DNA of 64,000 nucleotides from Alcaligenaceae bacterium. Lineage in GTDB: Bacteria; Pseudomonadota; Gammaproteobacteria; Burkholderiales; Burkholderiaceae_B. The position numbers were made by a program, and so were the translations under genes. Position 1 is the first letter of the stretch; every line of letters starts with the position of its first letter. This document shows, one piece after another, positions 1 through 10,823 of the stretch. Below the pieces are notes generated by a model. That model made no database searches, was not told the DNA's origin, and saw nothing but the letters and a program-made list of their open reading frames with translations. Location: positions 124,001 to 188,000 of the forward strand of contig JACCES010000004.1 of assembly GCA_013416455.1 (NCBI GenBank). Direction: 5' to 3'.

Positions 1-2090
<2,090 letters not shown>

Positions 2091-2121
2091 GTAACATATT
2101 GTGTTGGCCTTGGAAGAACTC

Positions 2122-3078
2122 ATGAATCAGTCTCTACGTTATCAAAACTTGATCGAATCCGCCCGGAAAACTTCCCCGCGCTGCTGCGCCGTTGCGCATC
2201 CCTGCGATTCGAGCTCGCTGGGTTCCGCCGTGGAAGCGGCCCGGTTGGGACTGTTCCGTCCGGTGCTGGTCGGCCCGCAGGCGCGCATCCGGAAAGTGGC
2301 GCAGGACAACGGTCTGGACATTTCCGGGCTGGAGCTCGTGGATACGCCCCACAGCCATGCTTCCGCCGACCGGGCCGTGGAATGCGTCCAGAGCGGGCAG
2401 GCATCGCTGCTCATGAAGGGCAGCCTGCACACCGACGAGCTCATGCACGCGATACTGACGCATAACGGGGGCCTGCGTACCGAGCGGCGCATCAGCCATG
2501 TGTTCATCATGGATGTGCCCAGCTATGGCGAGCTGCTCTTCATCACCGATGCCGCCGTGAACATCTTCCCCGATCTGGAAACCAAGGCCGACATCGTGCA
2601 GAACGCCATCGACCTGCATCACGGCCTGGGGCTGGGCACACCGCGCGTGGCCATTCTGTCGGCGGTCGAGCAGGTGAGCGGCAAGATCCCCAGCACCATA
2701 GAAGCCGCCGCGCTGTGCAAGATGGCGCAGCGCGGCCAGATCCGGGGCGGGCTGCTCGACGGCCCGCTGGCACTGGACAACGCCATCAGCCTGGAAGCCG
2801 CACGCATCAAGGAAATCGAGTCCGACGTGGCGGGGCGGGCGCAGATTCTCATGGTGCCCGACATGGAGGCCGGCAATATGCTGGCCAAGAACCTGACTTT
2901 CCTGGCCGGCGCTTCGGCCGCCGGCATCGTGCTCGGCGCCAGGGTGCCTGTCATCCTCACCAGCCGCGCCGACAGCGGCAGCACCAAGCTGGCGTCCTGC
3001 GCCGTCGCCTCCCTTTATGCGGATCACCTCGCCGGCCGGCAGGCGGCGCTCACTGGCGGGGACTCCTGCGATGAATGA
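2122..3078 (+). CDS. Phosphate acetyl/butyryltransferase (Pta family, short form)
   Basis: Transfers an acyl group between CoA and phosphate (acetyl-CoA + Pi to acetyl phosphate + CoA, or the butyryl version) in the cytoplasm. The 318-residue protein is only the catalytic PTA_PTB domain, without the N-terminal P-loop and DRTGG domains of long Pta. Family features seen are VLVGPQARIRKVA, LLMKGSLHTDELM, the SEGVS-equivalent region around ILSAVEQVSGKIPST, GLLDGPLALDNAIS and the C-terminal MEAGNMLAKNLTFLAGA. An in-frame GTG lies at 2101, but the ATG at 2122 has GGAAG six bases upstream and fits homologous N-termini, so it is preferred. Its stop overlaps the acetate kinase start by 8 bp, so the two are translationally coupled. 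Acetyl versus butyryl preference is not decided by the sequence; the adjacent acetate kinase favours acetyl. Confidence 0.88.
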   Translation: MNQSLRYQNLIESARKTSPRCCAVAHPCDSSSLGSAVEAARLGLFRPVLVGPQARIRKVAQDNGLDISGLELVDTPHSHASADRAVECVQSGQASLLMKGSLHTDELMHAILTHNGGLRTERRISHVFIMDVPSYGELLFITDAAVNIFPDLETKADIVQNAIDLHHGLGLGTPRVAILSAVEQVSGKIPSTIEAAALCKMAQRGQIRGGLLDGPLALDNAISLEAARIKEIESDVAGRAQILMVPDMEAGNMLAKNLTFLAGASAAGIVLGARVPVILTSRADSGSTKLASCAVASLYADHLAGRQAALTGGDSCDE

Positions 3079-4258
3079 TGTCATCCTCGTCGTCAACGCG
3101 GGCAGCTCCAGCCTCAAGTTCCAGGTCCACGAAATCACCGGCGTGAACGACCTGTCATTCATGCTGGGCGGCCAGGTTTCGGGCATCGGCGGCGGGCGGC
3201 CGTCCTTCCGTGTGAAGGACGGCCAGGGCGCCGTTCTCGACGACCGCGCGTACGAGCCCGGCCAGGTGCCTGATCTGAGCGCCGCCCAGGACATCATGGC
3301 CTCGTGGCTGCAGCAGCGGATACCGGCGCCTCCGGCCGCGGTGGGGCACCGCATCGTGCATGGCGGCCAGCGCATGACGCGCAGCGTGCTGGTGTCGCAA
3401 GACATTCTCGAATACCTGGACAGCCTGGTGCCGCTGGCGCCCCTGCATCAGCACAACAATCTGGCGCCTGTGCATGTGATTTTCGAGCATTGGCCCGAAA
3501 TCCGGCAGGTCGCATGCTTCGACACGGCCTTCCACCGAACCCAGGACAAGGTCGTCGAACGCTTTGCCCTGCCGCAGGAATTCTACGACCAGGGCGTCAG
3601 GCGCTACGGTTTCCATGGGCTGTCCTATCAGTACATCGCCGGGCGCCTGGCCGAAATCCTGCCCGAGGTCGCGCGCGGCCGGGTCATCGCCGCCCATCTC
3701 GGGTCGGGCGCGTCCGCCTGCGCCTTGGTGAATGGCGTCAGCCGGGAAACCACCATGGGCTTCACCGCGCTGGACGGCCTGCCCATGGGCACCCGGCCCG
3801 GCCGCCTGGATGCCGGCGTGGTATTGTGGATGCTGGAACAGGGCATGGGTCACGACGAGATCCAGGATCTGCTCTACAACCGGTCGGGCATGAAGGGCCT
3901 TTCAGGCATCAGCAACGACATGCGCACGCTACTTGCCAGCGAAGAAACCTCGGCCCGTCTGGCCGTCGATTACTTCAATTATCGCGTCGCTGAAAGCATT
4001 GCGGGCCTGTGCGTGGCGGCCGAAGGGCTGGATGCGCTGGTCTTCACGGCCGGCGTCGGGGAAAATTCCCCCGAAATCCGTGCGGGCATCTGCCGCCGTC
4101 TGGAATGGCTGGGCGTACGGCTCGACGAGACCGCCAATTCGGGCAACCAGCTCCGGATCTCCGCGCCGGACAGCCGCATCGGCGTCTATGTGGTGCCGAC
4201 GAATGAAGAGCTGGTCATCGCCCGCCAGACCAGCGACGTGATTCATGGCATGCTCTGA
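3071..4258 (+). CDS. ackA: Acetate kinase
   Basis: Interconverts acetyl phosphate + ADP and acetate + ATP; in this operon probably the ATP-yielding step. The 395-residue protein is of normal length. It begins with the ASKHA signature LVVNAGSSSLKFQ, has the VGHRIVHGG block, the catalytic-site stretch RYGFHGLSYQY, the phosphate loop HLGSGASACA, MGFTALDGLPMGTRPGR, and the C-terminal nucleotide-binding FTAGVGENSPEIR. The usual TRSGDLDPG is TRPGRLDAG here, a substitution pattern also found in other proteobacterial homologues. The start at ATG 3071 lies inside the end of the phosphotransacetylase gene. A 41-bp gap with a strong AGGAGG site follows before the next gene. Confidence 0.95.
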   Translation: MNDVILVVNAGSSSLKFQVHEITGVNDLSFMLGGQVSGIGGGRPSFRVKDGQGAVLDDRAYEPGQVPDLSAAQDIMASWLQQRIPAPPAAVGHRIVHGGQRMTRSVLVSQDILEYLDSLVPLAPLHQHNNLAPVHVIFEHWPEIRQVACFDTAFHRTQDKVVERFALPQEFYDQGVRRYGFHGLSYQYIAGRLAEILPEVARGRVIAAHLGSGASACALVNGVSRETTMGFTALDGLPMGTRPGRLDAGVVLWMLEQGMGHDEIQDLLYNRSGMKGLSGISNDMRTLLASEETSARLAVDYFNYRVAESIAGLCVAAEGLDALVFTAGVGENSPEIRAGICRRLEWLGVRLDETANSGNQLRISAPDSRIGVYVVPTNEELVIARQTSDVIHGML

Positions 4259-4299
4259 TTCCCGCATACGGGCATGCCGAGTCCCTCAGGAGGAAAGCC

Positions 4300-6720
4300 A
4301 TGCCCCATGTCCATCGTCCGGAATCTTCACCGCTGCTGTCCCTGCCAGCCTACCGGCGCTGGTCGGAAGGCTATGGCGTCGTTGCGCATCAGGCGCGCAG
4401 CAATGAACGGGTAGTGGCATTGGCGGCCCGCCTGGTCGGGCAGGGCCGCGTACCCGATGCCGCTTTCGTGTTCGATGTGCTGGCGGCGGCCGACCGTCTG
4501 GCCAATGCCGCCATGTGGCTGGTGGCGCACATGACCTATGCCTGGCGCGTGCGTCTGGACGGCGCGCCGCTGCGGGCCGAAGACTTCAAGGCATCGCCAC
4601 AGGGCCATACCGGCGGTTCGCTCAATATGGTGCCGGCCTATGTCGGCTACCTGGCCGCCAATGCGCTCACGGGCAATACCCGGGGCTGGCTGATGGGCCA
4701 GGGCCATTGCGTGGCGGCGATCGAAGCGGTGAACGTGCTGATCGGCAATGTGTCGCCCGGCCAGCAGGGCCGCTATACGGCCACCGACGAAGGGCTGACG
4801 CGGCTGGTCCAGGATTTCTATTCCTACGCGATCACGCCGGAAGGCCTGCCCGGCGTGCCGCTGGGCAGCCATGTGAACGTGCACACGGCCGGCGGCATTC
4901 TTGAAGGGGGCTATCTCGGCTTTGCCGAAGTGCAGTATGTACACATGCCGCTGCCGGGCGAGAGCCTGGCGGTGTTCCTGAGCGACGGCGCCTTCGAAGA
5001 GCAGCGCGGCGGCGACTGGGCGCCACGCTGGTGGCGGCCTTCCGACAGCGGCTACGTCATGCCGGTAATGATCCTCAATGGCCGGCGCATCGATCAGCGC
5101 ACCAACATCGTGCAGGAGGGCGGGGCGGACTGGCTCATGCGGCATCTGAGCCTCAACGGCTTCGACCCCTTCGAAATCGACGGCCACGACCCCGCCGCGC
5201 ACACCTGGGCGCTGCTCGAAATGGAAGACACCCTGGCCGCCTATGCCGACCAGGAACGCCAGGGGAAGCTCAGCTACCCTCTGAGGCTGCCGCACGCCAT
5301 TGCCACCTGCGTGAAAGGCTACGGTTTTCCGGGAGCCGGAACCAACCATGCCCACAATCTTCCGCTAGAGGAAAACCCGGCCGTCGACGAGGACGCCCGC
5401 CGAGAATTCAATCGCGGCGCGGCGCGGCTGTTCGTCGACGTGGACACGCTGGACGCGGCGCGCGCCCATTTCAAGCTGCACCGGGCACAGTCGCGGCCAC
5501 TGGAGCGCGACCATCCGCTCGTGCGCCGCAAGGTGGACATTCCCGTCTTTCCCGATGCGCCGCGCTACGGTGAAGACGAAGAGGTGTCGCCCATGCGCGC
5601 CATCGACGATGGCTTCGTCGACCTGGTGGGAGCCAATCCGGCCCTGCGCGTGCGCGTGGGCAATCCGGACGAACTGCAGAGCAATCGCATGGTGCGCACG
5701 CTGGCCCTGCTCAAGCACCGGGTGGACCGCCCCGAGCCCGGCGGCCTGGAAGCGGTCGACGGCGCCGTGATCACGGCGCTGAACGAGGAAGCGGTCATCG
5801 GCGCCGTGCTGGGCAACAAGGCGGGGCTCAATATCGGGGTGAGCTACGAAGCCTTTGCCGTGAAGATGCTGGGCGCCCTGCGCCAGGACATTCTCTTCGC
5901 GCGCCACCAGCGCGAGGCCGGCGCGCCGCCGGGCTGGCTGGGCGTGGCGCTGGTGCTCACCTCGCATACCTGGGAAAACGGCAAGAACGAACAATCGCAT
6001 CAGGATCCCACTCTCTGCGAAGCGCTGCTTGGCGAAATGTCCGACACCGCGCGCGTGCTGTTCCCGGTGGATGCGGCCACCGCCGTGGCGGCCCTGCATT
6101 CCATCTATGCCAGCCAGGGGGTGATCGGCACGCTGGTCGTACCCAAGCAGGACATGCCGCAATGCTTCACACCGGACCAGGCGCGGGCAGCCACGCGGGC
6201 CGGCTTCGTCGCCCTGGGGCCGCTGTCGGCGCAGACCCGCATCCAGTTGCTGGCCGTCGGCGCTTATCAGCTGCGGGAAGCACGGCGGGCTGCGCAAGTG
6301 CTTGAGCGCCACGGATGCCCGGCGCAGGTCGTGGCGGTGCTCGAACCCGGCCGGCTGCGCAGCCCCCGCGATCGTATCGAAGCGGGTTTCGCAGCTTCCG
6401 ACGATGCCGTGGCGGCGGCCTTTCCCGCGGGCATGCCGCGCGTGCTGCTGTCGCACAGCCGTCCCGAGCCCATGGCGGGCGTTTTGCGGCGCATTGACGT
6501 CGGCCCGCAACGCATGGTGGCCGCGGGCTATATCAATCGTGGCGGGACCTTCGATGTCGAGGGTATGCTGTTCGCCAATCATTGCACCTGGGCGCATGTG
6601 GTGCGCCATGCGGCGGCGCTGCTGGGCGAGGATCCATCGCTCTTTCTGTCCGCCGAGGTGGTTTCGTCCCTGGAAGGCCGCGAGGGCCCGGGGGTTCTTT
6701 ATCAGCAAGGGGGGTCATGA
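4300..6720 (+). CDS. Divergent phosphoketolase-family TPP enzyme
   Basis: Belongs to the XFP (xylulose-5-phosphate/fructose-6-phosphate phosphoketolase) family by length (806 residues) and by blocks such as QGHTGGSLNMVPAYVGYLAA (about residues 101-120), LILNG-like MILNG (257-261) and the C-terminal TKL-like half. Canonical phosphoketolases release acetyl phosphate plus a sugar phosphate. Important positions differ: GHWG is GHTG, GPGHGG is GQGHCV (133-138), and GDGE of the TPP site is SDGA (228-231), although the Asp and the downstream Asn are kept. Similar proteins in relatives carry labels such as phosphoketolase or xylulose-5-phosphate 3-epimerase, which I regard as unproven. A very strong ribosome site (AGGAGGAAA) precedes ATG 4300. 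Its position next to Pta and AckA argues for acetyl phosphate chemistry. The stop overlaps the next gene as ATGA. Confidence 0.82.
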   Translation: MPHVHRPESSPLLSLPAYRRWSEGYGVVAHQARSNERVVALAARLVGQGRVPDAAFVFDVLAAADRLANAAMWLVAHMTYAWRVRLDGAPLRAEDFKASPQGHTGGSLNMVPAYVGYLAANALTGNTRGWLMGQGHCVAAIEAVNVLIGNVSPGQQGRYTATDEGLTRLVQDFYSYAITPEGLPGVPLGSHVNVHTAGGILEGGYLGFAEVQYVHMPLPGESLAVFLSDGAFEEQRGGDWAPRWWRPSDSGYVMPVMILNGRRIDQRTNIVQEGGADWLMRHLSLNGFDPFEIDGHDPAAHTWALLEMEDTLAAYADQERQGKLSYPLRLPHAIATCVKGYGFPGAGTNHAHNLPLEENPAVDEDARREFNRGAARLFVDVDTLDAARAHFKLHRAQSRPLERDHPLVRRKVDIPVFPDAPRYGEDEEVSPMRAIDDGFVDLVGANPALRVRVGNPDELQSNRMVRTLALLKHRVDRPEPGGLEAVDGAVITALNEEAVIGAVLGNKAGLNIGVSYEAFAVKMLGALRQDILFARHQREAGAPPGWLGVALVLTSHTWENGKNEQSHQDPTLCEALLGEMSDTARVLFPVDAATAVAALHSIYASQGVIGTLVVPKQDMPQCFTPDQARAATRAGFVALGPLSAQTRIQLLAVGAYQLREARRAAQVLERHGCPAQVVAVLEPGRLRSPRDRIEAGFAASDDAVAAAFPAGMPRVLLSHSRPEPMAGVLRRIDVGPQRMVAAGYINRGGTFDVEGMLFANHCTWAHVVRHAAALLGEDPSLFLSAEVVSSLEGREGPGVLYQQGGS

Positions 6721-8096
6721 GCCGGAACCAAGCTTTCAGTCTGTCATTCCTGGGCGCCGCCGGAACGGTCACGGGTTCACGTACATTGTTGCAGGCGGGC
6801 GGGCACAGGGTGCTTGTCGATTGCGGCATGTTCCAGGGGCTCAAGAACCTTCGCCAGCGGAACTGGGCGCCGTTTCCCGTCGACCCGGCGGGCATCGACG
6901 CGGTGATCCTGACCCACGCCCATCTGGACCATTCCGGCTATCTGCCCCCGCTGGCGCGCCTGGGATACAGGGGGCCGGTCTATGCCACGTCGGCAACGGC
7001 CGATCTGGCGCGCATCCTGCTGCTGGACAGCGCGGGCATCCAGGAAGCCGACGCCGAATTCCTCAACCGCCACAACCTCACTTCGCACAAGCCGGCCCTG
7101 CCCCTGTACACGGTGAGCGACGCCGAGCAGGCCCTGAAGCTGTTCAGAAAAGTGGAGTTCGACGACTGGCTCGACGTTCTTCCGGGGCTGAGCGTGCGCT
7201 GGCGCAACGCCGGCCACATTCTGGGCGCATCCATCGTCGAGATCGACCACGCCGGACGGCGCATCGTCTTTTCCGGCGATCTCGGCCGCTACGATGACGC
7301 CATCATGGCCGACCCGGACACCATCGAGCGGGCCGATTACCTGGTGCTGGAATCCACCTACGGCGACCGCTCGCACAGCGACGCCGATCCGCTCGAAGTC
7401 CTGCACTCGCTCATCATGCGCACGGTCCAGCGGGGCGGCACCGTGGTGATCCCCGCCTTCGCCGTCGGAAGGGTGCAGCTGCTGCTGTGGTATCTGTATC
7501 GCCTGCGGGGCAGCGGGCGGCTGCCCGCCAGCGTGCCACTCTATGTCGACAGCCCCATGTCCGTGAATGCGACCGAACTCTATCGGCGCAACACACGCCT
7601 GCTGCGCCATGATTATTCCGAACTGCAGGCCGCTTTCCAGATGCCGCGCTACGTGCGCGATGTCCAGGAATCCAAGTCGCTGGACGTCTCGCCCATGCCC
7701 AAGATCATCGTGTCGGCCAGCGGCATGGCCACCGGCGGGCGGGTGCTGCATCACTTGAAGCACTACGCGCCCGATCCGCGTTCGACCATACTCTTCGCGG
7801 GCTACCAGGCGGCCGGCACGCGCGGGGCCACCATGGTGAACGGCGCGGCCAAAGTGAAGATACACGGCGAATACGTGCCGATACGCGCCGAAGTGCAGAA
7901 TCTGTCCATGCTGTCGGCCCATGCCGACGCCGACGAGATCATGCGCTGGCTGCGCGGCTTCGAGACCGCGCCCAGCCAGTGCTTCCTGAATCACGGCGAG
8001 CCGCAGGCGGCCGATACCCTGCGCCTGCGCATCAAGGACGAACTCGGCTGGAAGGCGCGGGCCGTCGAGCATCTAGAGGAATTTTCCCTGCAATGA
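6717..8096 (+). CDS. Beta-CASP metallo-beta-lactamase (RNase/CPSF73-like)
   Basis: Predicted zinc-dependent RNA nuclease of 459 residues. The N-terminal MBL fold carries LVDCGMFQG and the metal motif HAHLDHSG (residues 67-74), followed by NAGHILGASIVEI and FSGDLGRYD. The beta-CASP insert follows (VLESTYGDRSH, IPAFAVGRVQLLL, SGMATGGRVLHHL), then the RMMBL tail with VKIHGEYVPIRAEV, SAHADADEIMRWL and LNHGEP. This is the architecture of CPSF73/YsiB-type endo- and exoribonucleases, so RNA is the expected substrate; activity is inferred. It is joined to its neighbours by ATGA overlaps on both sides (with the phosphoketolase-like gene and the phosphorylase), so it is a true member of this operon. 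A role in degrading RNA to nucleotides for the next gene is an attractive but untested idea. Confidence 0.9.
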   Translation: MSRNQAFSLSFLGAAGTVTGSRTLLQAGGHRVLVDCGMFQGLKNLRQRNWAPFPVDPAGIDAVILTHAHLDHSGYLPPLARLGYRGPVYATSATADLARILLLDSAGIQEADAEFLNRHNLTSHKPALPLYTVSDAEQALKLFRKVEFDDWLDVLPGLSVRWRNAGHILGASIVEIDHAGRRIVFSGDLGRYDDAIMADPDTIERADYLVLESTYGDRSHSDADPLEVLHSLIMRTVQRGGTVVIPAFAVGRVQLLLWYLYRLRGSGRLPASVPLYVDSPMSVNATELYRRNTRLLRHDYSELQAAFQMPRYVRDVQESKSLDVSPMPKIIVSASGMATGGRVLHHLKHYAPDPRSTILFAGYQAAGTRGATMVNGAAKVKIHGEYVPIRAEVQNLSMLSAHADADEIMRWLRGFETAPSQCFLNHGEPQAADTLRLRIKDELGWKARAVEHLEEFSLQ

Positions 8097-9628
8097 AGGC
8101 GAGCCGGATCCGTCATGGCGATGAAAGCGTCATGGCGCCGCTGAACGCGCGGCGGCTGCGCATCCATGCCGTTCACGAAGCCGTGGTCTTCCTCCGGTCC
8201 GACAGCCCGGTGGGCCGCGCCGAGGGGCTGGGCACCCAGACGCGCGTCACCGTGCGTTCGGGAGCCCGCGAAATCATCGCCACCCTGTACCAGGTGGATG
8301 GGGAAGGCCTGGGGCTGAACGAGGCCGGGCTGTCGGAATCGGCCTGGCATCAGCTGGGGCTTCATGACGGCGATACGGTGTCCATCCGTCACCAGCGCCC
8401 GCTCGATTCCCATTCCGCATTGCGCCGCCGCATCTTCGGGCACCGCTTGGACGACACTTCGCTGGGCATGGTGATCGGTGACATCGCCGCGGGCCGCTAT
8501 TCGGACGTGCACATCGGGTCCTTCCTCACCGCCTGTACCACGCTGCCGCTCGACCTCGATGAAACCTGCGGCCTGACGCGGGCCATGGTGGACACCGGCA
8601 TCAGGCTGGACTGGCCGGCATCGATGGTGCTGGACAAGCATTGCGTGGGCGGCCTGCCCGGCAACCGCACCACGCCGCTGGTGGTGGCGATCGTCGCCGC
8701 CCATGGGCTGACCATACCCAAGACCTCATCGCGCGCCATCACTTCACCGGCGGGCACCGCCGACACCATGGAAACGCTCGCGCCCGTGAACCTGCCCATC
8801 GCCGACATCCGCAAGGTGGTCGAGCGCGAAGGGGGCTGCGTGGTCTGGGGCGGGTCCATGCAGCTGAGCCCCGCCGACGATGTGATGATACGTGTGCAGC
8901 GCAGTCTCGATCTGGAAAATGACGGCCAGATGGTGGCTTCCATATTGTCCAAGAAGGTCGCCGCCGGCGCGACCCATCTGGTGGTGGACATACCCGTGGG
9001 CCCGACCGCCAAGGTGCGCAGCGCGCCGGCCGCCGACCACTTGCAGGGCCTTCTGGAATCGGTCGCCGGGAGTTTCGGCATACGCGCGGTGATACTGCGG
9101 ACGGATGGCCGCCAGCCCGTCGGGCGCGGGATCGGCCCGGCGCTTGAAGCGCGTGATCTGCTTTCCATACTGGGCAACCAGCGCCATGCGCCCGCCGACC
9201 TCAGGGAAAGATCGTGCCGCCTGGCGGGCATCCTTCTTGAAATGGGCGGCAAGGCCGCGGCCGGCGCGGGGTACGAGACGGCGCTGCGCACATTGGCCGA
9301 CGGCCGGGCCTGGAAGAAGTTCGTCGCCATTTGCGAAGCGCAGGGCGGCATGACCGAGCCGCCGGTGGCACCGCTGCGGCAGGTCCTGCGCGCCCCTGAA
9401 GCCGGCCGGGTGTGCGGTATCGACAACCGCAGGCTGGCCCGGCTGGCCAAGCTGGCGGGCGCGCCCGAGAACGCTTCCGCCGGCATCGATATGCACGTGC
9501 GCCTGGATGACGCCGTCGAGGACGATCAGCCGCTGTGCACCATCCATGCCGAAAGCAAGGGCGAGCTGGAATATGCGCTCGCCTATGCCGAAGGCAACCC
9601 GGACATCATCGCCATCGACCCGCTTTGA
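8093..9628 (+). CDS. AMP/thymidine phosphorylase family protein
   Basis: Pyrimidine-nucleoside-phosphorylase fold, 511 residues. Phosphorolyses a nucleoside or NMP to a sugar phosphate and free base. An extra N-terminal domain of about 85-100 residues precedes the catalytic part, as in archaeal AMP phosphorylases. The signature DKHCVGGLPGNRTTPL (181-196) has the GxPGxxTT form of the AMP-phosphorylase/ARCH_P_rylase group rather than the GGVGDTTT of DeoA, and KTSSRAITSPAGTADTM (210-226) follows. NMP phosphorolysis would give ribose 1,5-bisphosphate; a nucleoside substrate would give (deoxy)ribose 1-phosphate. ATG 8093 overlaps the previous stop; ATG 8132 is a possible later start. It is the last gene of the operon and converges on dsbB with a 17-bp gap. 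The substrate is not proven, so no gene symbol is given. Confidence 0.87.
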   Translation: MKASRIRHGDESVMAPLNARRLRIHAVHEAVVFLRSDSPVGRAEGLGTQTRVTVRSGAREIIATLYQVDGEGLGLNEAGLSESAWHQLGLHDGDTVSIRHQRPLDSHSALRRRIFGHRLDDTSLGMVIGDIAAGRYSDVHIGSFLTACTTLPLDLDETCGLTRAMVDTGIRLDWPASMVLDKHCVGGLPGNRTTPLVVAIVAAHGLTIPKTSSRAITSPAGTADTMETLAPVNLPIADIRKVVEREGGCVVWGGSMQLSPADDVMIRVQRSLDLENDGQMVASILSKKVAAGATHLVVDIPVGPTAKVRSAPAADHLQGLLESVAGSFGIRAVILRTDGRQPVGRGIGPALEARDLLSILGNQRHAPADLRERSCRLAGILLEMGGKAAAGAGYETALRTLADGRAWKKFVAICEAQGGMTEPPVAPLRQVLRAPEAGRVCGIDNRRLARLAKLAGAPENASAGIDMHVRLDDAVEDDQPLCTIHAESKGELEYALAYAEGNPDIIAIDPL

Positions 9629-9645
9629 ATGGCGCCGGCCGCCGC

Positions 9646-10134
9646 TCAGCGGCGAGAGCGCTGGAAGGCGGCGACGAGGCCGAGCACCGCCGTCACGATG
9701 AACAGGGCCATGGCCCAGAGCACGTATTCCACACCGAGAAGTTCGATGCGCGCGTCCATGCAGCTGGCGAAGATGCCGAACAGCCATGGAATGCCGGCGT
9801 CCAGGCCGCTTTCCACCATGAAACGATCGGCGAAGGTCCGGTCGCAGGAGAACATCTCGGCCGCCACGGTATGCTGGTACCAACTGGCCAGCACACCGCC
9901 CGAGGCGATCAGCGCCGCGAGCAGCCCCGCCACGCGGGGCAGAGCCGTGCCGATGCGGCTGCTCAGCACGCCCGCCCAGCAGACGGCCGCGATCAGCAGG
10001 AAGAGCAGGCGCTGGAACACGCACCAGGCGCAGGGCGGCATGTCGAACACATGCTGGGATACGAGCGCGATGCCGACAGCGCCCACGCACAGCAGGGCGA
10101 TGAGGTTGAGGATGCGTGCGGTAGCGGATTTCAT
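9646..10134 (-). CDS. dsbB: Disulfide bond formation protein B
   Basis: Inner-membrane quinone reductase that reoxidises DsbA. The 162-residue protein has four hydrophobic segments. The first periplasmic loop carries PPCAWCVFQR with the CxxC pair C35/C38, and the second loop carries C97 (FSCDRT) and C125 (ASCMDA), the four redox cysteines expected of DsbB. QR after the first pair is the usual quinone-contacting Arg. The start overlaps the stop of the MarC-family gene by 4 bp, placing it last in a minus-strand glnD-marC-dsbB transcription unit. Confidence 0.95.
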   Translation of the reverse strand: MKSATARILNLIALLCVGAVGIALVSQHVFDMPPCAWCVFQRLLFLLIAAVCWAGVLSSRIGTALPRVAGLLAALIASGGVLASWYQHTVAAEMFSCDRTFADRFMVESGLDAGIPWLFGIFASCMDARIELLGVEYVLWAMALFIVTAVLGLVAAFQRSRR

Positions 10135-10823
10135 GAATGTTGAATTTCCCGGGCCAGACTCATGATGAGGTCGTGAACGCCGTCCCAGACGATCTGGACG
10201 CCGAGACAGAGCAATAGAAAGGCAGACAGCCGCATGAGCACCGCGGTTCCGTTGGGCCCCAGCCGCCCGATCACTTCGGTGGCGAAACGCAGCACGAAAT
10301 AGACGGCGATGCCGGCCACCGTCAGGCCGCCCAGCGAGCCGGCCAGTTTGACGATGGAACGCAGGGTGGTGTCATCCTGGACCGTGGCGCCCACGGTGAT
10401 GGCCGCCGACAGGGAACCGGGGCCGGCGATCATGGGAAAAGTGAGCGGATAGAAGGCTTTGGAGCGGACGTTCTCGTAGGAATAGGTGCCGGCCATGTCC
10501 TGCGCATGGCGGGTGTCCGGGTCCGAAGCGTGGACCAGCTGCCAGGCCGTGGCGACGACCAGCAGCCCGCCGCCCACGCGTATGACGGGCAGCGAAATGC
10601 CGAAGAAGATGAGCACCATGTTGCCCGCAATGAGCGCGATGGACAGCATGATGACGATGTTGACCGAGACCTTGCGGGCCAGCCGGGCGCGGGCGTCATG
10701 GCTGGCGCCATGCGTCAGGGTCAGGTAGATGGGGGCCGCCGCCGGGGGATTGAGTATGGGCAGCAGCGTGGCCAGCGCAAACAGGAAGCTGCGGCTGAAA
10801 TCGACTAGCATCAGACTGATCAT
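10131..10823 (-). CDS. MarC/UPF0056 family integral membrane protein
   Basis: Six-helix inner-membrane protein of 230 residues from the MarC family, whose transport role remains unsettled. Seen here are an N-terminal hydrophobic segment ending in LPILNPPAAAPIYLTL, the repeated-half motif TFPMIAGPGSLSAAI, and a C-terminal segment LSAFLLLCLGVQIVWDGV. The start chosen is the ATG at 10823 (MISLMLVDF), which overlaps the glnD stop by 4 bp; the longer open frame upstream is glnD read in another frame. It is not evidence of multiple-antibiotic resistance, despite the family name. Confidence 0.9.
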   Translation of the reverse strand: MISLMLVDFSRSFLFALATLLPILNPPAAAPIYLTLTHGASHDARARLARKVSVNIVIMLSIALIAGNMVLIFFGISLPVIRVGGGLLVVATAWQLVHASDPDTRHAQDMAGTYSYENVRSKAFYPLTFPMIAGPGSLSAAITVGATVQDDTTLRSIVKLAGSLGGLTVAGIAVYFVLRFATEVIGRLGPNGTAVLMRLSAFLLLCLGVQIVWDGVHDLIMSLAREIQHS

